Origin: Paenibacillus xylanilyticus
GTDB lineage: Bacteria; Bacillota; Bacilli; Paenibacillales; Paenibacillaceae
DNA: 64,000 nt
Reading direction: 5' to 3'
Assembly: GCF_009664365.1 (NCBI RefSeq)
Contig: NZ_CP044310.1
Span: forward strand, 5,395,501-5,459,500
The notes under the pieces were generated by a model that was not told the DNA's origin, did not search any database, and saw only the letters and a list, made by a program, of their open reading frames with translations. A program made the position numbers and the translations under genes. Of this stretch, positions 8,900 through 18,592 are shown one piece after another; position 1 is the stretch's first letter; every line of letters begins with the position of its first letter.

Positions 8900-9720
8900 T
8901 ACACCTGGCCCTTCTCCGTCCGGCTTCCGATCATCGCAATCCGTCCTCCGTAAGTTTCCTGCAGCGTATCCGGTACAAACACTTCGCTTGTCGGTCCGCC
9001 GGCAACCAGTCGCCCATTGAGCAGCAGCACATGGTCAAAATATTCCTCCACCGTCGCAAGATCGTGATGAACTACGAGTACCGTCTTCCCTTGCTTTTTC
9101 AACTGTTCCAAAAGGGAAATGATGGCCTTTTCCGTTGTGGCATCCACGCCTGCAAACGGTTCATCCATGAAATACAGGTCTGCATCCTGAACCAGTGCAC
9201 GAGCCAAAAAGACCCGCTGCTGCTGTCCGCCGGACAGCTGGCTAATCTGTCGATGCATATAGTCTCCCATACCCACTTGCTCAAGGCAGTGTGCAGCCAG
9301 ATCACGCTCCTTCTTGCCTGGACGACGGAACCAGCCCAGGTGACCGTACCTGCCCATCATCACCACATCCAGCGCATGGGTTGGGAAATCCCAATCGACT
9401 GATTCCCGCTGGGGAACGTAGCCGATCCGGCGCCGCTGCTCACGGTAGGACTGACCAAATATCCGCACCTCACCGTGCATTTTCGGCACCAGTCCGAGTA
9501 CAGCCTTGATTAGAGTAGACTTCCCGGCCCCGTTTGGACCGAGAATGCCGATGAGCTGTCCTTCCGGTATATCAAAGGAAACCCCGCTGAGGACTGGCTT
9601 TTTATGATAGGCTACAGCCAGATCCCGAACACTAAGAGGGGCCATTGTAGGCTGCATTCCCTGCAATTCATTCGGATAAACGGACGTAAGCATGTTCTCA
9701 GATAACGTTGTCTTGCTCAT
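8899..9720 (-). CDS. mntB: Manganese ABC transporter ATP-binding protein
   Basis: A 273-residue ABC ATPase that powers metal import through MntC and MntD. Walker A is GPNGAGKST near residue 61, the Q-loop is YVPQRESVDWDFP, the signature is QLSGGQQQR, Walker B is LYFMDEPF, and the switch histidine is in LVVHHDL. The VDWDFP sequence after the Q-loop is typical of manganese and zinc importers of this class. Start ATG at 9720 follows AGAGAGGAG. About 20 extra N-terminal residues precede the domain. Confidence 0.92.
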   Translation of the reverse strand: MSKTTLSENMLTSVYPNELQGMQPTMAPLSVRDLAVAYHKKPVLSGVSFDIPEGQLIGILGPNGAGKSTLIKAVLGLVPKMHGEVRIFGQSYREQRRRIGYVPQRESVDWDFPTHALDVVMMGRYGHLGWFRRPGKKERDLAAHCLEQVGMGDYMHRQISQLSGGQQQRVFLARALVQDADLYFMDEPFAGVDATTEKAIISLLEQLKKQGKTVLVVHHDLATVEEYFDHVLLLNGRLVAGGPTSEVFVPDTLQETYGGRIAMIGSRTEKGQV

Positions 9721-9750
9721 GCTGTTTCCACTCCTCTCTCGCTAAAATTA

Positions 9751-10698
9751 TTATTTCAACGCCTCTACAATCGTCTCGGTATTGTGACGGATCATGCCAA
9801 TATAGGTACCTTCTTCTGTTCCTTCAGCACCCATGGCATCCGAGAAGAGTTCCCCGCCAATGCTGACCGTATGGCCTTTTTCAGCGGCTCCGGCAATAAT
9901 GGCCTCCATCGCTTTTGCCGGCACACTCGATTCCACAAATACCGCCTTAATATTGTTATCCACGAGGTAATCCCGCAGTTCACTGACATCCTTCGCACCA
10001 TATTCGGCTGCTGTGCTGATACCCTGAAGTCCCATCACTTTCATGCCGTAGGCCTCACCAAAATACCCAAAAGCATCGTGTGCGGTCACAAGTACCCGGC
10101 TCGCTTCAGGGATCTCCTGAATTTTTGTGCGCACTTCGTTATCCAGCTCTTCAAGCTTTGCCAAATACGCTTCCGCTTGAGCCTGATATGCCTCAGCATG
10201 ATCCGGATCTGCCTCCACAAGTGTATCGCGTACAGCTTCTGCTGCATGCATCCAGTGGCTCACATCAAACCAGACATGTGGATCATATTCCGTACCTCCG
10301 GTCTCCTGACCCGAATGCAATTCTTCTACTGGGATGCCGTCTGTGACAGCAGTTACTGTTTTGCTCTTGGACATCTTCTCCAAAATATCAGTCATTTTCC
10401 CTTCCAGGTGCAGCCCGTTATAGAAAATGACTTCAGCTTGCTCCAGCTTGCGGATATCCCCTTGTGAAGCCTTGTACAGATGGGGGTCTACGCCTGGACC
10501 CATTAGCCCGGTAACGTCAACGTATGCCCCTCCGATCTCACGTGCTACATCTGCAATCATGCCTGTGGTTGCTGTAACCTGCATCTTCCCTTCCGTGCTT
10601 CCCGATTCAGCTGTGCTGGAACACGCAGTCAAAACCACAATCAAGACAAGGGCTGATAGCGTCATGAACCCTCTTTGAATACTCCTCATTTTAACCAT
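9751..10698 (-). CDS. mntA: Manganese-binding lipoprotein of ABC transporter
   Basis: Extracellular metal-binding lipoprotein of the TroA/MntA cluster. A signal peptide ends in a lipobox (VLTACSS), so the Cys would be lipidated. Metal ligands visible are the His of DPHLY, the His of DPHVW, the His of VTAHDAFGYF and the Asp of GELFSDAMG. The start is uncertain: ATG at 10698 or 10689, or TTG at 10704, which has the best spacing from AAAGGAGAGG (711-720 of the same kilobase). It leads the mntABCD operon; an MntR-type box lies about 95 nt upstream, which argues for manganese over zinc. Confidence 0.88.
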   Translation of the reverse strand: MVKMRSIQRGFMTLSALVLIVVLTACSSTAESGSTEGKMQVTATTGMIADVAREIGGAYVDVTGLMGPGVDPHLYKASQGDIRKLEQAEVIFYNGLHLEGKMTDILEKMSKSKTVTAVTDGIPVEELHSGQETGGTEYDPHVWFDVSHWMHAAEAVRDTLVEADPDHAEAYQAQAEAYLAKLEELDNEVRTKIQEIPEASRVLVTAHDAFGYFGEAYGMKVMGLQGISTAAEYGAKDVSELRDYLVDNNIKAVFVESSVPAKAMEAIIAGAAEKGHTVSIGGELFSDAMGAEGTEEGTYIGMIRHNTETIVEALK

Positions 10699-10792
10699 TA
10701 ACAATTCCAACCTCTCCTTTCCCTCTCCTAACATAATTGTCCACATCTAATTTTGTTGTACAAGGTATTAAAATTTATACACGACTAATAAT

Positions 10793-10808
10793 GTTTCCCT
10801 TGTGCAAA
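10793..10808 (-). promoter_or_regulatory. MntR-type operator upstream of mntABCD
   Basis: The minus strand reads TTTGCACAAGGGAAAC, very close to the B. subtilis MntR boxes at mntH and mntA. It would let Mn(II)-loaded MntR repress the operon. A TATAAA that could serve as the -10 lies about 15 bp downstream. Confidence 0.7.
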
Positions 10809-10826
10809 TTTTAGCCGATGCAAAAT

Positions 10827-10854
10827 AAAAAGGCAAGGGATAATTTCCCTTGCC
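10827..10854 (-). terminator. Terminator of the first PBP gene
   Basis: Minus strand GGCAAGGGAA / TTCCCTTGCC type hairpin with a TTTTTATTTT tail, about 120 nt past the stop. Confidence 0.85.
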
Positions 10855-10974
10855 TGTCCGGTACCGTATATTAGCCTTTTCACTGGTTGTTTCGCGGAAT
10901 CATGATATGGAATAACCCCCTGCACATGTGTGTTAATCTCCGTTAATTTGGTACCTCTCCTCAAAAATCTTGCT

Positions 10975-12951
10975 TTACTCTTTGTCCTTCTCCTGACCCT
11001 TTTTCCCTTTTGGCGTCCCATCCAGACCGTAGACCTCATCGTATGCATCGAAGATTTTGCGTGCAATCGGCGACGCACTAACAGACCCGAATCCACCTTC
11101 CGGTACAACAACCGCGATGGCCAGTTTTGGATTCTCACGCGGTGCAAATGCGATAAACACACCGTTCTCCTTTTTATTCGGTCCTGTTCCCTGCTCGGAC
11201 GTACCTGTTTTACGGGCATAGTCGTAAGGGAATCCGTCAAACGAGCTTACTTTGGTGACCATGCCGCGGTGTACTTCATTCCAGTATGCATCCGCAAAAT
11301 CCACTTCGTTTAAAACTTTAGGTTTAATTTTTTTAACGACATTGCCTTCTGCATCACGGATTTCTTTCACCAAATGAGGCTCCATCCGTTTGCCCTTATT
11401 GGCAAGCATCGTAGTATATTGTGCGAGCTGAAGTGTCGTGTACTTCGCTTGTTGACCAAACGAGGCAAACGCCAGACGTGTCAAGGCCGATTCATGATCC
11501 TCGTTGTATTCAAGCGTACCCAGGTACTCCCCCGGAAGATCCACGCCTGTAGAGACACCCAAGCCGAAGTCTTTCATGTATTCGTCCCAAACTTTGATTC
11601 CTTTTTCTGAGCCATATTTATTCAGCAAACGTTTGCCCACCATATCAATCATAAACGCATTGGAAGACTTCTCAATGGCGCGTCTTGCAGTGATATGACC
11701 ATTATAAGCAGAGTGGGAGTTTCTCACCTGCCGCCCGTCTTTCCCCAGAATCGCATATCCCTGATCGTGATAAGTCTGCCCTGCTGTAAACAAGCCTTCT
11801 TTCAGGCCGATAAGCACACTAAGAGGTTTGATGACGGAACCTAGCAATACCACGGATTCGGCATGCCTAGGCTTGGAATCATTCGGTGGGAAAGAGGCGA
11901 TTGTCCCATTCCGGTACACGTATTTGATTTTCTCATAATCCCAATCATTCGGGTCGTAGTCCGGCATGCTTGCCATGGCCACCACATTTCCGGTATCTAC
12001 CTCCATCGCCACTGCATACCCCGTAATGGCCTTGGGCAGCTTGCGCAGTTCATCTGTAATCGCTTCCTGAGCTGCTAGCTGAATTTCCTTATTGATTGTG
12101 GAGACGATGCTGTAGCCTTTCTCAGGCGGAGTCTGCATGATTGTTCCTTCAGGAAGATTACGAGCATTAATATCGATAGATTGATAGCCGCTTCTTCCAC
12201 GAAGTTCCTCCTGATATTGAAACTCCAGCCCTCCTACTCCAACCATTTCTTGCTGAGTGTAGCGAAGGCCCGGATCCCTTTCCGTTGCCAGCGACTTACT
12301 AATTTCTTTATACTTATCCAAGTTATTTTGTTGACCCTTGAACTCTCTAGTGTAGCCAATGACCTGGACAGCAACCCGATCAGGGTCATACTTTCTTACA
12401 TTTTCCTCCAGTACCATAGCCCCTGGATATTCAGCCTTTTTCTCCATGAAATAAGCAATTTCTTTCGTATTCAGATCGGATTTTACCAACCTTGGTGTGT
12501 ACCCGTGTGTCTTTTGGTAATCCAGATCGAGGCGTTTCATGATCTCTGCTGCATCCGGCTGTTCCTTGTCTCCAGGGTTAAACTCCTTGAACACTGCCGC
12601 AAGATCATCTGCCAGTTTTTGAGCTTCTTCCTGCCGGGAACCGTTACTATAATCTTCATACAACAATACATACAGAGACTGTACAGGCTCAGAGTATGCT
12701 AACGCCACTTTTCCCGTGGCATCATAGATCGGTCCACGCACAGGTGCCAGCGGAATGTCTTTTGTATTACGTGTCGTTTCCATATACGTCAATTCAGGTC
12801 CCTCGACAAACTGCACAAAAGCTAATCGAAAAATAAGGATACTGAAGATGACAAATGCAGCGAAAAAGAACAGGTTGATTCTTGCTGCAGACGGCTTGTT
12901 GACAGCTGTGTCTTCATCGGATGCTTTCTTGCTCCTCCATCGGTTAAACAT
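10975..12951 (-). CDS. Class B penicillin-binding protein (PBP2A/PbpH-like transpeptidase)
   Basis: Membrane-anchored DD-transpeptidase that cross-links peptidoglycan, probably in cell elongation. One transmembrane helix (residues 25-47) is followed by a dimerisation domain (PVRGPIYD at 70-77) and the transpeptidase domain with SVIK (S372, K375), SSN (429-431) and KTG (581-583). Length 658 is near that of B. subtilis PbpA/PbpH. The C-terminus is short and charged. A close paralog lies directly upstream (13266-15299), each with its own terminator. Start ATG at 12951 follows GGAGAGG. Confidence 0.9.
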   Translation of the reverse strand: MFNRWRSKKASDEDTAVNKPSAARINLFFFAAFVIFSILIFRLAFVQFVEGPELTYMETTRNTKDIPLAPVRGPIYDATGKVALAYSEPVQSLYVLLYEDYSNGSRQEEAQKLADDLAAVFKEFNPGDKEQPDAAEIMKRLDLDYQKTHGYTPRLVKSDLNTKEIAYFMEKKAEYPGAMVLEENVRKYDPDRVAVQVIGYTREFKGQQNNLDKYKEISKSLATERDPGLRYTQQEMVGVGGLEFQYQEELRGRSGYQSIDINARNLPEGTIMQTPPEKGYSIVSTINKEIQLAAQEAITDELRKLPKAITGYAVAMEVDTGNVVAMASMPDYDPNDWDYEKIKYVYRNGTIASFPPNDSKPRHAESVVLLGSVIKPLSVLIGLKEGLFTAGQTYHDQGYAILGKDGRQVRNSHSAYNGHITARRAIEKSSNAFMIDMVGKRLLNKYGSEKGIKVWDEYMKDFGLGVSTGVDLPGEYLGTLEYNEDHESALTRLAFASFGQQAKYTTLQLAQYTTMLANKGKRMEPHLVKEIRDAEGNVVKKIKPKVLNEVDFADAYWNEVHRGMVTKVSSFDGFPYDYARKTGTSEQGTGPNKKENGVFIAFAPRENPKLAIAVVVPEGGFGSVSASPIARKIFDAYDEVYGLDGTPKGKKGQEKDKE

Positions 12952-13220
12952 GTATAAGCCTCTCCGTTCTCTATAAATAATGGTTAACAGTCTAAATTAA
13001 TTAACGTACAGCTCAGATATTTTCCCTATATAAGTCTATCAAAGGTTGATTGACACGTCTTCCTAATTTTGGTTACATTTTCGTAAACTAGAGAGAGCCC
13101 CTTCTCCGTTGTTGATCTGGAATATTTGTATATTGATTCAGTCATTTAATTAAACGTGTTAACTCCCTATGAAGTTACAGGGAATATGTAAATGTCTGGT
13201 CCACTCTTAGCTCCATACAC
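12952..13220. other. Intergenic region between the two PBP genes
   Basis: About 270 AT-rich bases upstream of the first PBP gene. It must hold that gene's promoter, since the upstream paralog ends in its own terminator, but no convincing -35/-10 pair was found. No coding region or structured RNA recognised. Confidence 0.5.
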
Positions 13221-13251
13221 AAAAAAAGAAGGCCCTCAAAGGGCCCTCTCT
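13221..13251 (-). terminator. Terminator of the second PBP gene
   Basis: Minus strand AGAGAGGGCCC TTT GAGGGCCTTCT-type hairpin followed by TTTTTTTG, 15 nt past the stop. Confidence 0.8.
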
Positions 13252-13265
13252 TTAACCATATGAAT

Positions 13266-15299
13266 TTACTGCGCTGCTGTTTCATCTGTTTCTTCCGTTT
13301 TATCTTTCTTCGGAACACCGTCCAAGCCGAACTCCTCGTCATACGCATCGAAGATCGCACGTGCAACTGGAGCCGCACTGTTGGAACCGAAGCCCCCTTC
13401 AGGGATAACCACGGCTACAGCCAGTTTTGGATTTTCCCGCGGCGCATAAGCGATAAATACCCCGTTGTCGACCAATTTCCCGCCGACTAGCTGCGTCGAT
13501 GTTCCTGTTTTTCTCGCAAAATCATAAGGGAAGCCGCTAAATGCCGTAACCTCCGTAGCCATGCCTCGTTGTACCTCTTTCCAATAAGCGTCATTGAAAT
13601 CGACCGTACTTAGCACTTTTGGTTTCACTTTCTCAACAACATTACCCTCGGAATCTCGGATCTCATTTACCAATTGCGGCTGCATCCGTTTACCCTTGTT
13701 GGCCAGCATTGTAGTGTACTGTGCTAACTGCATCGTTGTATATTTCCCTTGCTGACCAAAGGAGGCATATACCAACTTGGTCAAGGAACTCTCGGAGCTT
13801 TCCTTGTATTCTTTGAGACCGGGCCGCTCATTAGGCAAATCTACCTCTGTAAGTACACCAAGGCCGAATTGCTCCATGTATTCATCCCATACATCAACGC
13901 CCTTTGCACCATACGTCGTGTATAACTTCTTACCGATTTCATCAATCATAAACACGTTTGAGGAATGACGAATCGCATCATGTGGAGTCAACAGACCGTA
14001 TACGTGACCGGAAGAGTTCTGTACTCTGCGGTTATCCCCACCGAAAGTTGTAGAACCCCTGTCTGGATATACGGTATTAGTAGTAAAGAAACCTTCCTTT
14101 AGACCGATCAATACACTCAGAGGTTTGATCGTGGAACCAAGCAATACAACGGATTCTGCCCGTTTACCGGAGTCATCTGGCGGGAAGCCACGAATCGTAC
14201 CATTCTGGTAAATATATTTGATTTTATCGTAATCTTCAGTGCTGATACCACCGGTTTTCCATACGTTCGTGTCATAGTCAGGCATACTGGCAGAAGCAAC
14301 AATTTTCCCTGTATCCACTTCCATCGCTACCGCAAAACCTGTCTTGGCATTAGGATGCAGCTTGCCGGAAACTGGGTGCGTATGCAGCCAGCTCAGTTGA
14401 TCTGTGATCGCCTGCTCTGTCTTCACCTGCACGTTTTTGTTGATGCTCGTAATCAGGTCATAACCCTTCTCAGGTGGAGTGGAGCCTGCCACACCTTCAG
14501 GCAAATTCCGTAAATCCACGTCGACAGAGTTATAACCGCTTTTACCGCGCAGGACATCTTGATATTGCAATTCAAGTCCATCAAATCCAACAAACTCATT
14601 TTCCGTATATACCAGCCCAGGATCCGTTTGTGTTTTGTTGGCTTCATCAACCTCTTTGTATTTGTTCAACGTTTTGGAACTTTTGAATTTTTTCAAATAT
14701 CCGATGGTCTGAACAGCCACGGTGTCCGGATCATAATAACGCACACTTTCTTCAACTATCTGAATTCCCGTGAATTCATCCTTATGCTGAAGGAAATAAG
14801 CCACTTCTTCCTCCGACAGATCGCTCTTGATAAGTCGAGGCATGAAACCATTCGCCTTGCGGGAATTCAGGTCCATTGCTTCAATGATCTGATCTACAGT
14901 AAGAGACTCCGACTCCTTGGTTTTGTATTGTTCGAATACATCATGCAGCCTTGTCGCAATATCCTGAGCTTCCGGGAAGTTTGGACTTGGTTGTCCGTTT
15001 ACATCACCATAGTTTTTATAGAGCGTCAGGTATAGAGACTGAATCGGTTTGGAATACGCGAGTTTCACCTCACCAGTTGAATCATAGATTGTTCCTCTCA
15101 CCGGAGCGAGCGGCACATCCTTGGTTATGTTACTGGCCTCTTCCTGACTGAGCTCAGGCCCTTCCACGAATTGCAGAAACGCCAGCCGTACAATAATAAC
15201 GCTAAAAATAACAAAGGAAGCGAAGAAAAATACGTTCATCCGGTAACTGAAGCGCCGTTTGTCGGTAAGTTCATCCTTCTCTTTTGAATGATTGTTCAT
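13266..15299 (-). CDS. Class B penicillin-binding protein, tandem paralog
   Basis: A 677-residue transpeptidase paralogous to the gene downstream, alignable along its whole length. It has a transmembrane helix (about 20-43), PVRGTIYD (67-74), the active-site STIK (S389, K392), SSN (446-448) and KTG (597-599). It differs by a 10-15 residue insertion after QLSW (HTHPVSGKLHPNAKT) and a longer segment around WKTGGISTEDYDK. All catalytic motifs are intact, so both copies should be active. Start ATG at 15299 follows AAAGAGGTAGGATGA. The arrangement suggests tandem duplication followed by divergence. Confidence 0.9.
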   Translation of the reverse strand: MNNHSKEKDELTDKRRFSYRMNVFFFASFVIFSVIIVRLAFLQFVEGPELSQEEASNITKDVPLAPVRGTIYDSTGEVKLAYSKPIQSLYLTLYKNYGDVNGQPSPNFPEAQDIATRLHDVFEQYKTKESESLTVDQIIEAMDLNSRKANGFMPRLIKSDLSEEEVAYFLQHKDEFTGIQIVEESVRYYDPDTVAVQTIGYLKKFKSSKTLNKYKEVDEANKTQTDPGLVYTENEFVGFDGLELQYQDVLRGKSGYNSVDVDLRNLPEGVAGSTPPEKGYDLITSINKNVQVKTEQAITDQLSWLHTHPVSGKLHPNAKTGFAVAMEVDTGKIVASASMPDYDTNVWKTGGISTEDYDKIKYIYQNGTIRGFPPDDSGKRAESVVLLGSTIKPLSVLIGLKEGFFTTNTVYPDRGSTTFGGDNRRVQNSSGHVYGLLTPHDAIRHSSNVFMIDEIGKKLYTTYGAKGVDVWDEYMEQFGLGVLTEVDLPNERPGLKEYKESSESSLTKLVYASFGQQGKYTTMQLAQYTTMLANKGKRMQPQLVNEIRDSEGNVVEKVKPKVLSTVDFNDAYWKEVQRGMATEVTAFSGFPYDFARKTGTSTQLVGGKLVDNGVFIAYAPRENPKLAVAVVIPEGGFGSNSAAPVARAIFDAYDEEFGLDGVPKKDKTEETDETAAQ

Positions 15300-15405
15300 T
15301 CATCCTACCTCTTTCATGACTTGATGCATACCGCTCTTATAAGTCCAGCCGCGGCATGATAACCTGGCAACGTCGTCATAATCCGGAACCCTGTCCGGTG
15401 TAATG

Positions 15406-16554
15406 TTATGCTGTCTGATCTTTCAGATGGGTATCGGCAAAATTCGGAGGATTGAACCAGTCACCGCTCACCGCCCATGTCGGATCAAGCGGAATCCAGC
15501 TCTGGGAATCACTCAAATAAATTTCATTCCATGCATGTGGGCCATATCCGCCCTGGCCGTTGTATCCAAGTCCTGTAACGACCTTAACATCCAGACCTTG
15601 TGAACGGGCCATGACTGCATAAAGACGTGCGTAATCAATGCATACCCCTTTACGCGTATCAAACGTGTTCTGTGGTGTCTGTTCATGCCATATGCCTTTT
15701 TGCTCATAATCATCCACTTTCCCGTAATCATATTGAATGCGGGAACCAACCCAATCATACAAGGCCCGTGCTTTCGCTTCATCCGTCGTTTGACCTTTCA
15801 CAATTTCACTGGCTGCAGATTCAATATCTGCAGGAATATTGTGGTCAATGACCTCATACTTCCGCTGCAAAATTCCGCCCAGTTCCTTCTGAACTGCTTG
15901 GGTAAATACTGGCAGCTTGTCCTTGATCAGGTTGCCGGATAACGGTTCAATAACGGACTTTGCTCCCTGCATGTAGATCGGCGAAGCCTCTACATATCGG
16001 CTAAACATGCTTCCAGGATATAGGCTGACAATCATGAAAAGAACGGCGATGACAATCATCCCGCGGGCAGATCCAATGACCGCGCCTATGATTGCACCCA
16101 TGAAGCGGCTAATAATACCCTTGGGAGTACTCTCTTGCTCTGCAGAATGATATCTCCTTCTGAAGAAAAGGGAAGAGAACAAGCCAAGCACCATACGAAT
16201 AATTCCATAGCTAAGCACAAACAACACGGCAAACCGCATCAATGGAAAATCAGCAATCGCCGTAACCAACGTATAATACATCTGCTCCCATCGGTTCAGA
16301 TCCCGATTCGGCATGGCTGAAGCATGCGCAGACAACCACTGCTGCACATACGGTGCCAGCCAAAGGGTCAAACCAATGGACAGCAGAATGCCAATGACCG
16401 CCATAATGCCATCCATCAGGAATCCAAATAGTCTTCCTGCCGAATGCGAAGCGCCTCTGGACCATCCCTGAAGCAATGAAGCTGCCACAATCAATAACAG
16501 CATGATCGTGATGCCATTGAATTCCTTCAGGCTGTCCAGCCAATTCTGCAACAC
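15406..16554 (-). CDS. Membrane protein with transglutaminase-like domain
   Basis: A 382-residue two-part protein. The first 190 residues hold about four to five transmembrane helices with a CvpA-like look (LFGFLMDGIMAVIGILL, and GAIIGAVIGSARGMIVI). The C-terminal domain is a transglutaminase/protease-like fold with the full triad: Cys in RKGVCIDYARL, His in GPHAWNEIYL and Asp in PLDPTWAV. It should face the outside and cleave or join peptide bonds in the envelope, but its substrate is unknown. Start is GTG at 16554 after AAGGGGGAG. It follows the small membrane protein gene by 18 nt and probably forms an operon with it. Confidence 0.82.
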   Translation of the reverse strand: MLQNWLDSLKEFNGITIMLLLIVAASLLQGWSRGASHSAGRLFGFLMDGIMAVIGILLSIGLTLWLAPYVQQWLSAHASAMPNRDLNRWEQMYYTLVTAIADFPLMRFAVLFVLSYGIIRMVLGLFSSLFFRRRYHSAEQESTPKGIISRFMGAIIGAVIGSARGMIVIAVLFMIVSLYPGSMFSRYVEASPIYMQGAKSVIEPLSGNLIKDKLPVFTQAVQKELGGILQRKYEVIDHNIPADIESAASEIVKGQTTDEAKARALYDWVGSRIQYDYGKVDDYEQKGIWHEQTPQNTFDTRKGVCIDYARLYAVMARSQGLDVKVVTGLGYNGQGGYGPHAWNEIYLSDSQSWIPLDPTWAVSGDWFNPPNFADTHLKDQTA

Positions 16555-16572
16555 GTATTCACTCCCCCTTTG

Positions 16573-17028
16573 CTAAGAAGCTGGTACAGTTCCATTTCCT
16601 CTGGCCTGTTCGACAAACGTCCGTATCGTTTCATTGTCGAGATTCCATTCGCCAAGTGAAATTCCGCGCAAGGTCACATTGACCTTGTTCGATCCAGCTG
16701 TCCCCTTAATTTCCACATTGGGACTCGTAATGGTAAATTGCCCATCCTGTCCTTTGGCGTAGGTGGCCTTGGAAGCTTCTTTCACCATCATATTGGTGGC
16801 TTCCTTTTTCAATGTGTCCATCGTACTGGACTGCACATCCGAAACCGTCTGTTTAATCTGATCGATGGAGATGCCGCTGTATATCAACAGAGCCGCAATA
16901 ATGATGATGGCAATCGCCCATTTCAATACGGTTTTGACCACATTCAGAACAAAGAACAAAATGATCAGTGCAACGACGATCACCAGCCAGTTCTGCATCA
17001 CAAACTCTTTGATCACTTCTATGTTCAT
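16573..17028 (-). CDS. Small membrane-anchored protein of unknown function
   Basis: A 151-residue protein not recognised from any named family. Two closely spaced hydrophobic helices (about residues 14-30 and 36-50) precede a soluble part with a short amphipathic helix and a beta-rich tail (FTITSPNVEIKG, KVNVTLRGISLG). Start ATG at 17028 follows GGAAGGTG. It lies 18 nt upstream of the transglutaminase gene on the same strand, so the two products may act together at the membrane; that is inference from position. Confidence 0.7.
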   Translation of the reverse strand: MNIEVIKEFVMQNWLVIVVALIILFFVLNVVKTVLKWAIAIIIIAALLIYSGISIDQIKQTVSDVQSSTMDTLKKEATNMMVKEASKATYAKGQDGQFTITSPNVEIKGTAGSNKVNVTLRGISLGEWNLDNETIRTFVEQARGNGTVPAS

Positions 17029-17245
17029 GATTACACCTTCCGTATTAGAGTTAAGAAATCACACTTCCCGAATATTATACATGATTTCCGAACCCGCTGT
17101 CAGCTAAGCACTCTCTCGTAAAAATAAAGGTCTAAGTTCGTCCAGTTGAACGTACAAGTAGTACCATGAGGTTTTGCATGAAAAATCGGGAACGCATTTT
17201 GACGACCTGGCATGAACATGCATCGTTTAACAAGGAGGGGCTTTT

Positions 17246-18427
17246 GTGAAAACGGCCATCTGGCTCTATCTATTTTTGTTTCTTGCTGTTTTTGACCTGC
17301 ACGCCCAATATCCCATCCTGACCCCCTTTGCCATCTCGCTCGGGGCTGCACCCACCTTCATCGGGTGGATGATGGGTATCTACTCCTTGACTCATCTTCC
17401 CGGCAATTTAATTGCCGGCACACAAATCGATAAACATGGCAGTCGGCGTTATATCGTGTTCAGTTTACTGGGGGCAGGCATTATTCTGCTGCTGCAAGCC
17501 CACATTCACACGCCATGGCAGCTGCTTGCACTTCGTTCCATCAGCGGCTTTGTGCTCGCTTTTCTGTCTCCGGCCTGTCTTGCCCTGCTTGCACAGCTGT
17601 CGACCAACCCGGTCACTCAGGGCAAGTATATGTCCGGACATGGTGTCGTACACACGCTGGCGTCTGTTGTATCTCCGGCTGCCGGAGCACTGATTGTTGG
17701 TGCTTTGGGGTTCTCTGCTACATTTGCGAGTCTTGGATACCTGCTCATTCTGTCAGGCATGATTGCCTGGTTGTCCATGCCGAAGGGGCTTGTCGATGTT
17801 CAGCGAGAGAAAGAAACCGTACCTCCCAAGCCTGCTAACCTCGGAGGAAGTACGAATACCTTCATACCTGTCTCCTGGCGTTATTTTGCATTGCCGCTGG
17901 TCATTGCGTGTGCACAGGGGATCCTGTTTTTTGAATTACCTCTCCGGGGCGGAGGACACTCGTCCATGATGTCTACGGGGCTATTGTTTTCGGTCATTAG
18001 TATCGGGGCACTGCTTACGCTCAGCATGCTTTTTCTTAATCGCTATTCGCCCAAGCTGCGTTTAACTGCTGGGGTCCTGCTAATGTCTCTCTGTTTCTTC
18101 ACGCTGGCTGCCTTCCCGGACATCCCTCTGGCTGCTGCACTCTTTGTACTGGGCATGTCCAAAGGGATTACTTTTCCAGCCATGGCGACCCTGTTTATCC
18201 GTTTAAGCGGCGGAAGCAAGCTGGGACGTATTTTTTCACTACAATCCATTGCTACCTCCATCGGGTCCTTCATTGGTCCCATCGCCGCAGGTCAGCTGCG
18301 TGTAGGTGTCTCGCCGTATTTTATCGCGTTTATTCTATTAATGGTCGGCATTCTGCTCCTTCCTTACTTCACCAGCAGACGTGAGGCATCCCTGTCTTCA
18401 ACAGATCCAAATAGCGTACTGGGATAG
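17246..18427 (+). CDS. Major facilitator superfamily transporter
   Basis: A 393-residue, 12-helix MFS carrier. The A-like motif between helices 2 and 3 is GTQIDKHGSRRY, and the second half has a weaker counterpart (LFIRLSGGSKLGR). The family is mostly drug or metabolite efflux; the substrate cannot be read. Start is GTG at 17246, eight bases after AAGGAGG. It is a single gene divergent from the small membrane protein operon, without a neighbouring regulator. Confidence 0.85.
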   Translation: MKTAIWLYLFLFLAVFDLHAQYPILTPFAISLGAAPTFIGWMMGIYSLTHLPGNLIAGTQIDKHGSRRYIVFSLLGAGIILLLQAHIHTPWQLLALRSISGFVLAFLSPACLALLAQLSTNPVTQGKYMSGHGVVHTLASVVSPAAGALIVGALGFSATFASLGYLLILSGMIAWLSMPKGLVDVQREKETVPPKPANLGGSTNTFIPVSWRYFALPLVIACAQGILFFELPLRGGGHSSMMSTGLLFSVISIGALLTLSMLFLNRYSPKLRLTAGVLLMSLCFFTLAAFPDIPLAAALFVLGMSKGITFPAMATLFIRLSGGSKLGRIFSLQSIATSIGSFIGPIAAGQLRVGVSPYFIAFILLMVGILLLPYFTSRREASLSSTDPNSVLG

Positions 18428-18592
18428 ACGTGATCCATGATGTAAGTCCATTTTTTATTAAAATGGCTTGTATTTACCTTTGCTTTGCATCATTCCCCCA
18501 TTTACAGCTAAACTATATATAATCCAGTCGATTTTCGCTGCAACATTTCCCGGGGAATGTCGACACTAGCTCTCGAACAAGAGGTGAATATC

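Noticed and set aside
10785..11240. Minus-strand open frame overlapping the end of the first PBP gene.
   Set aside because: It overlaps the terminator and PBP codons in another frame and encodes an Arg-rich product without known domains.
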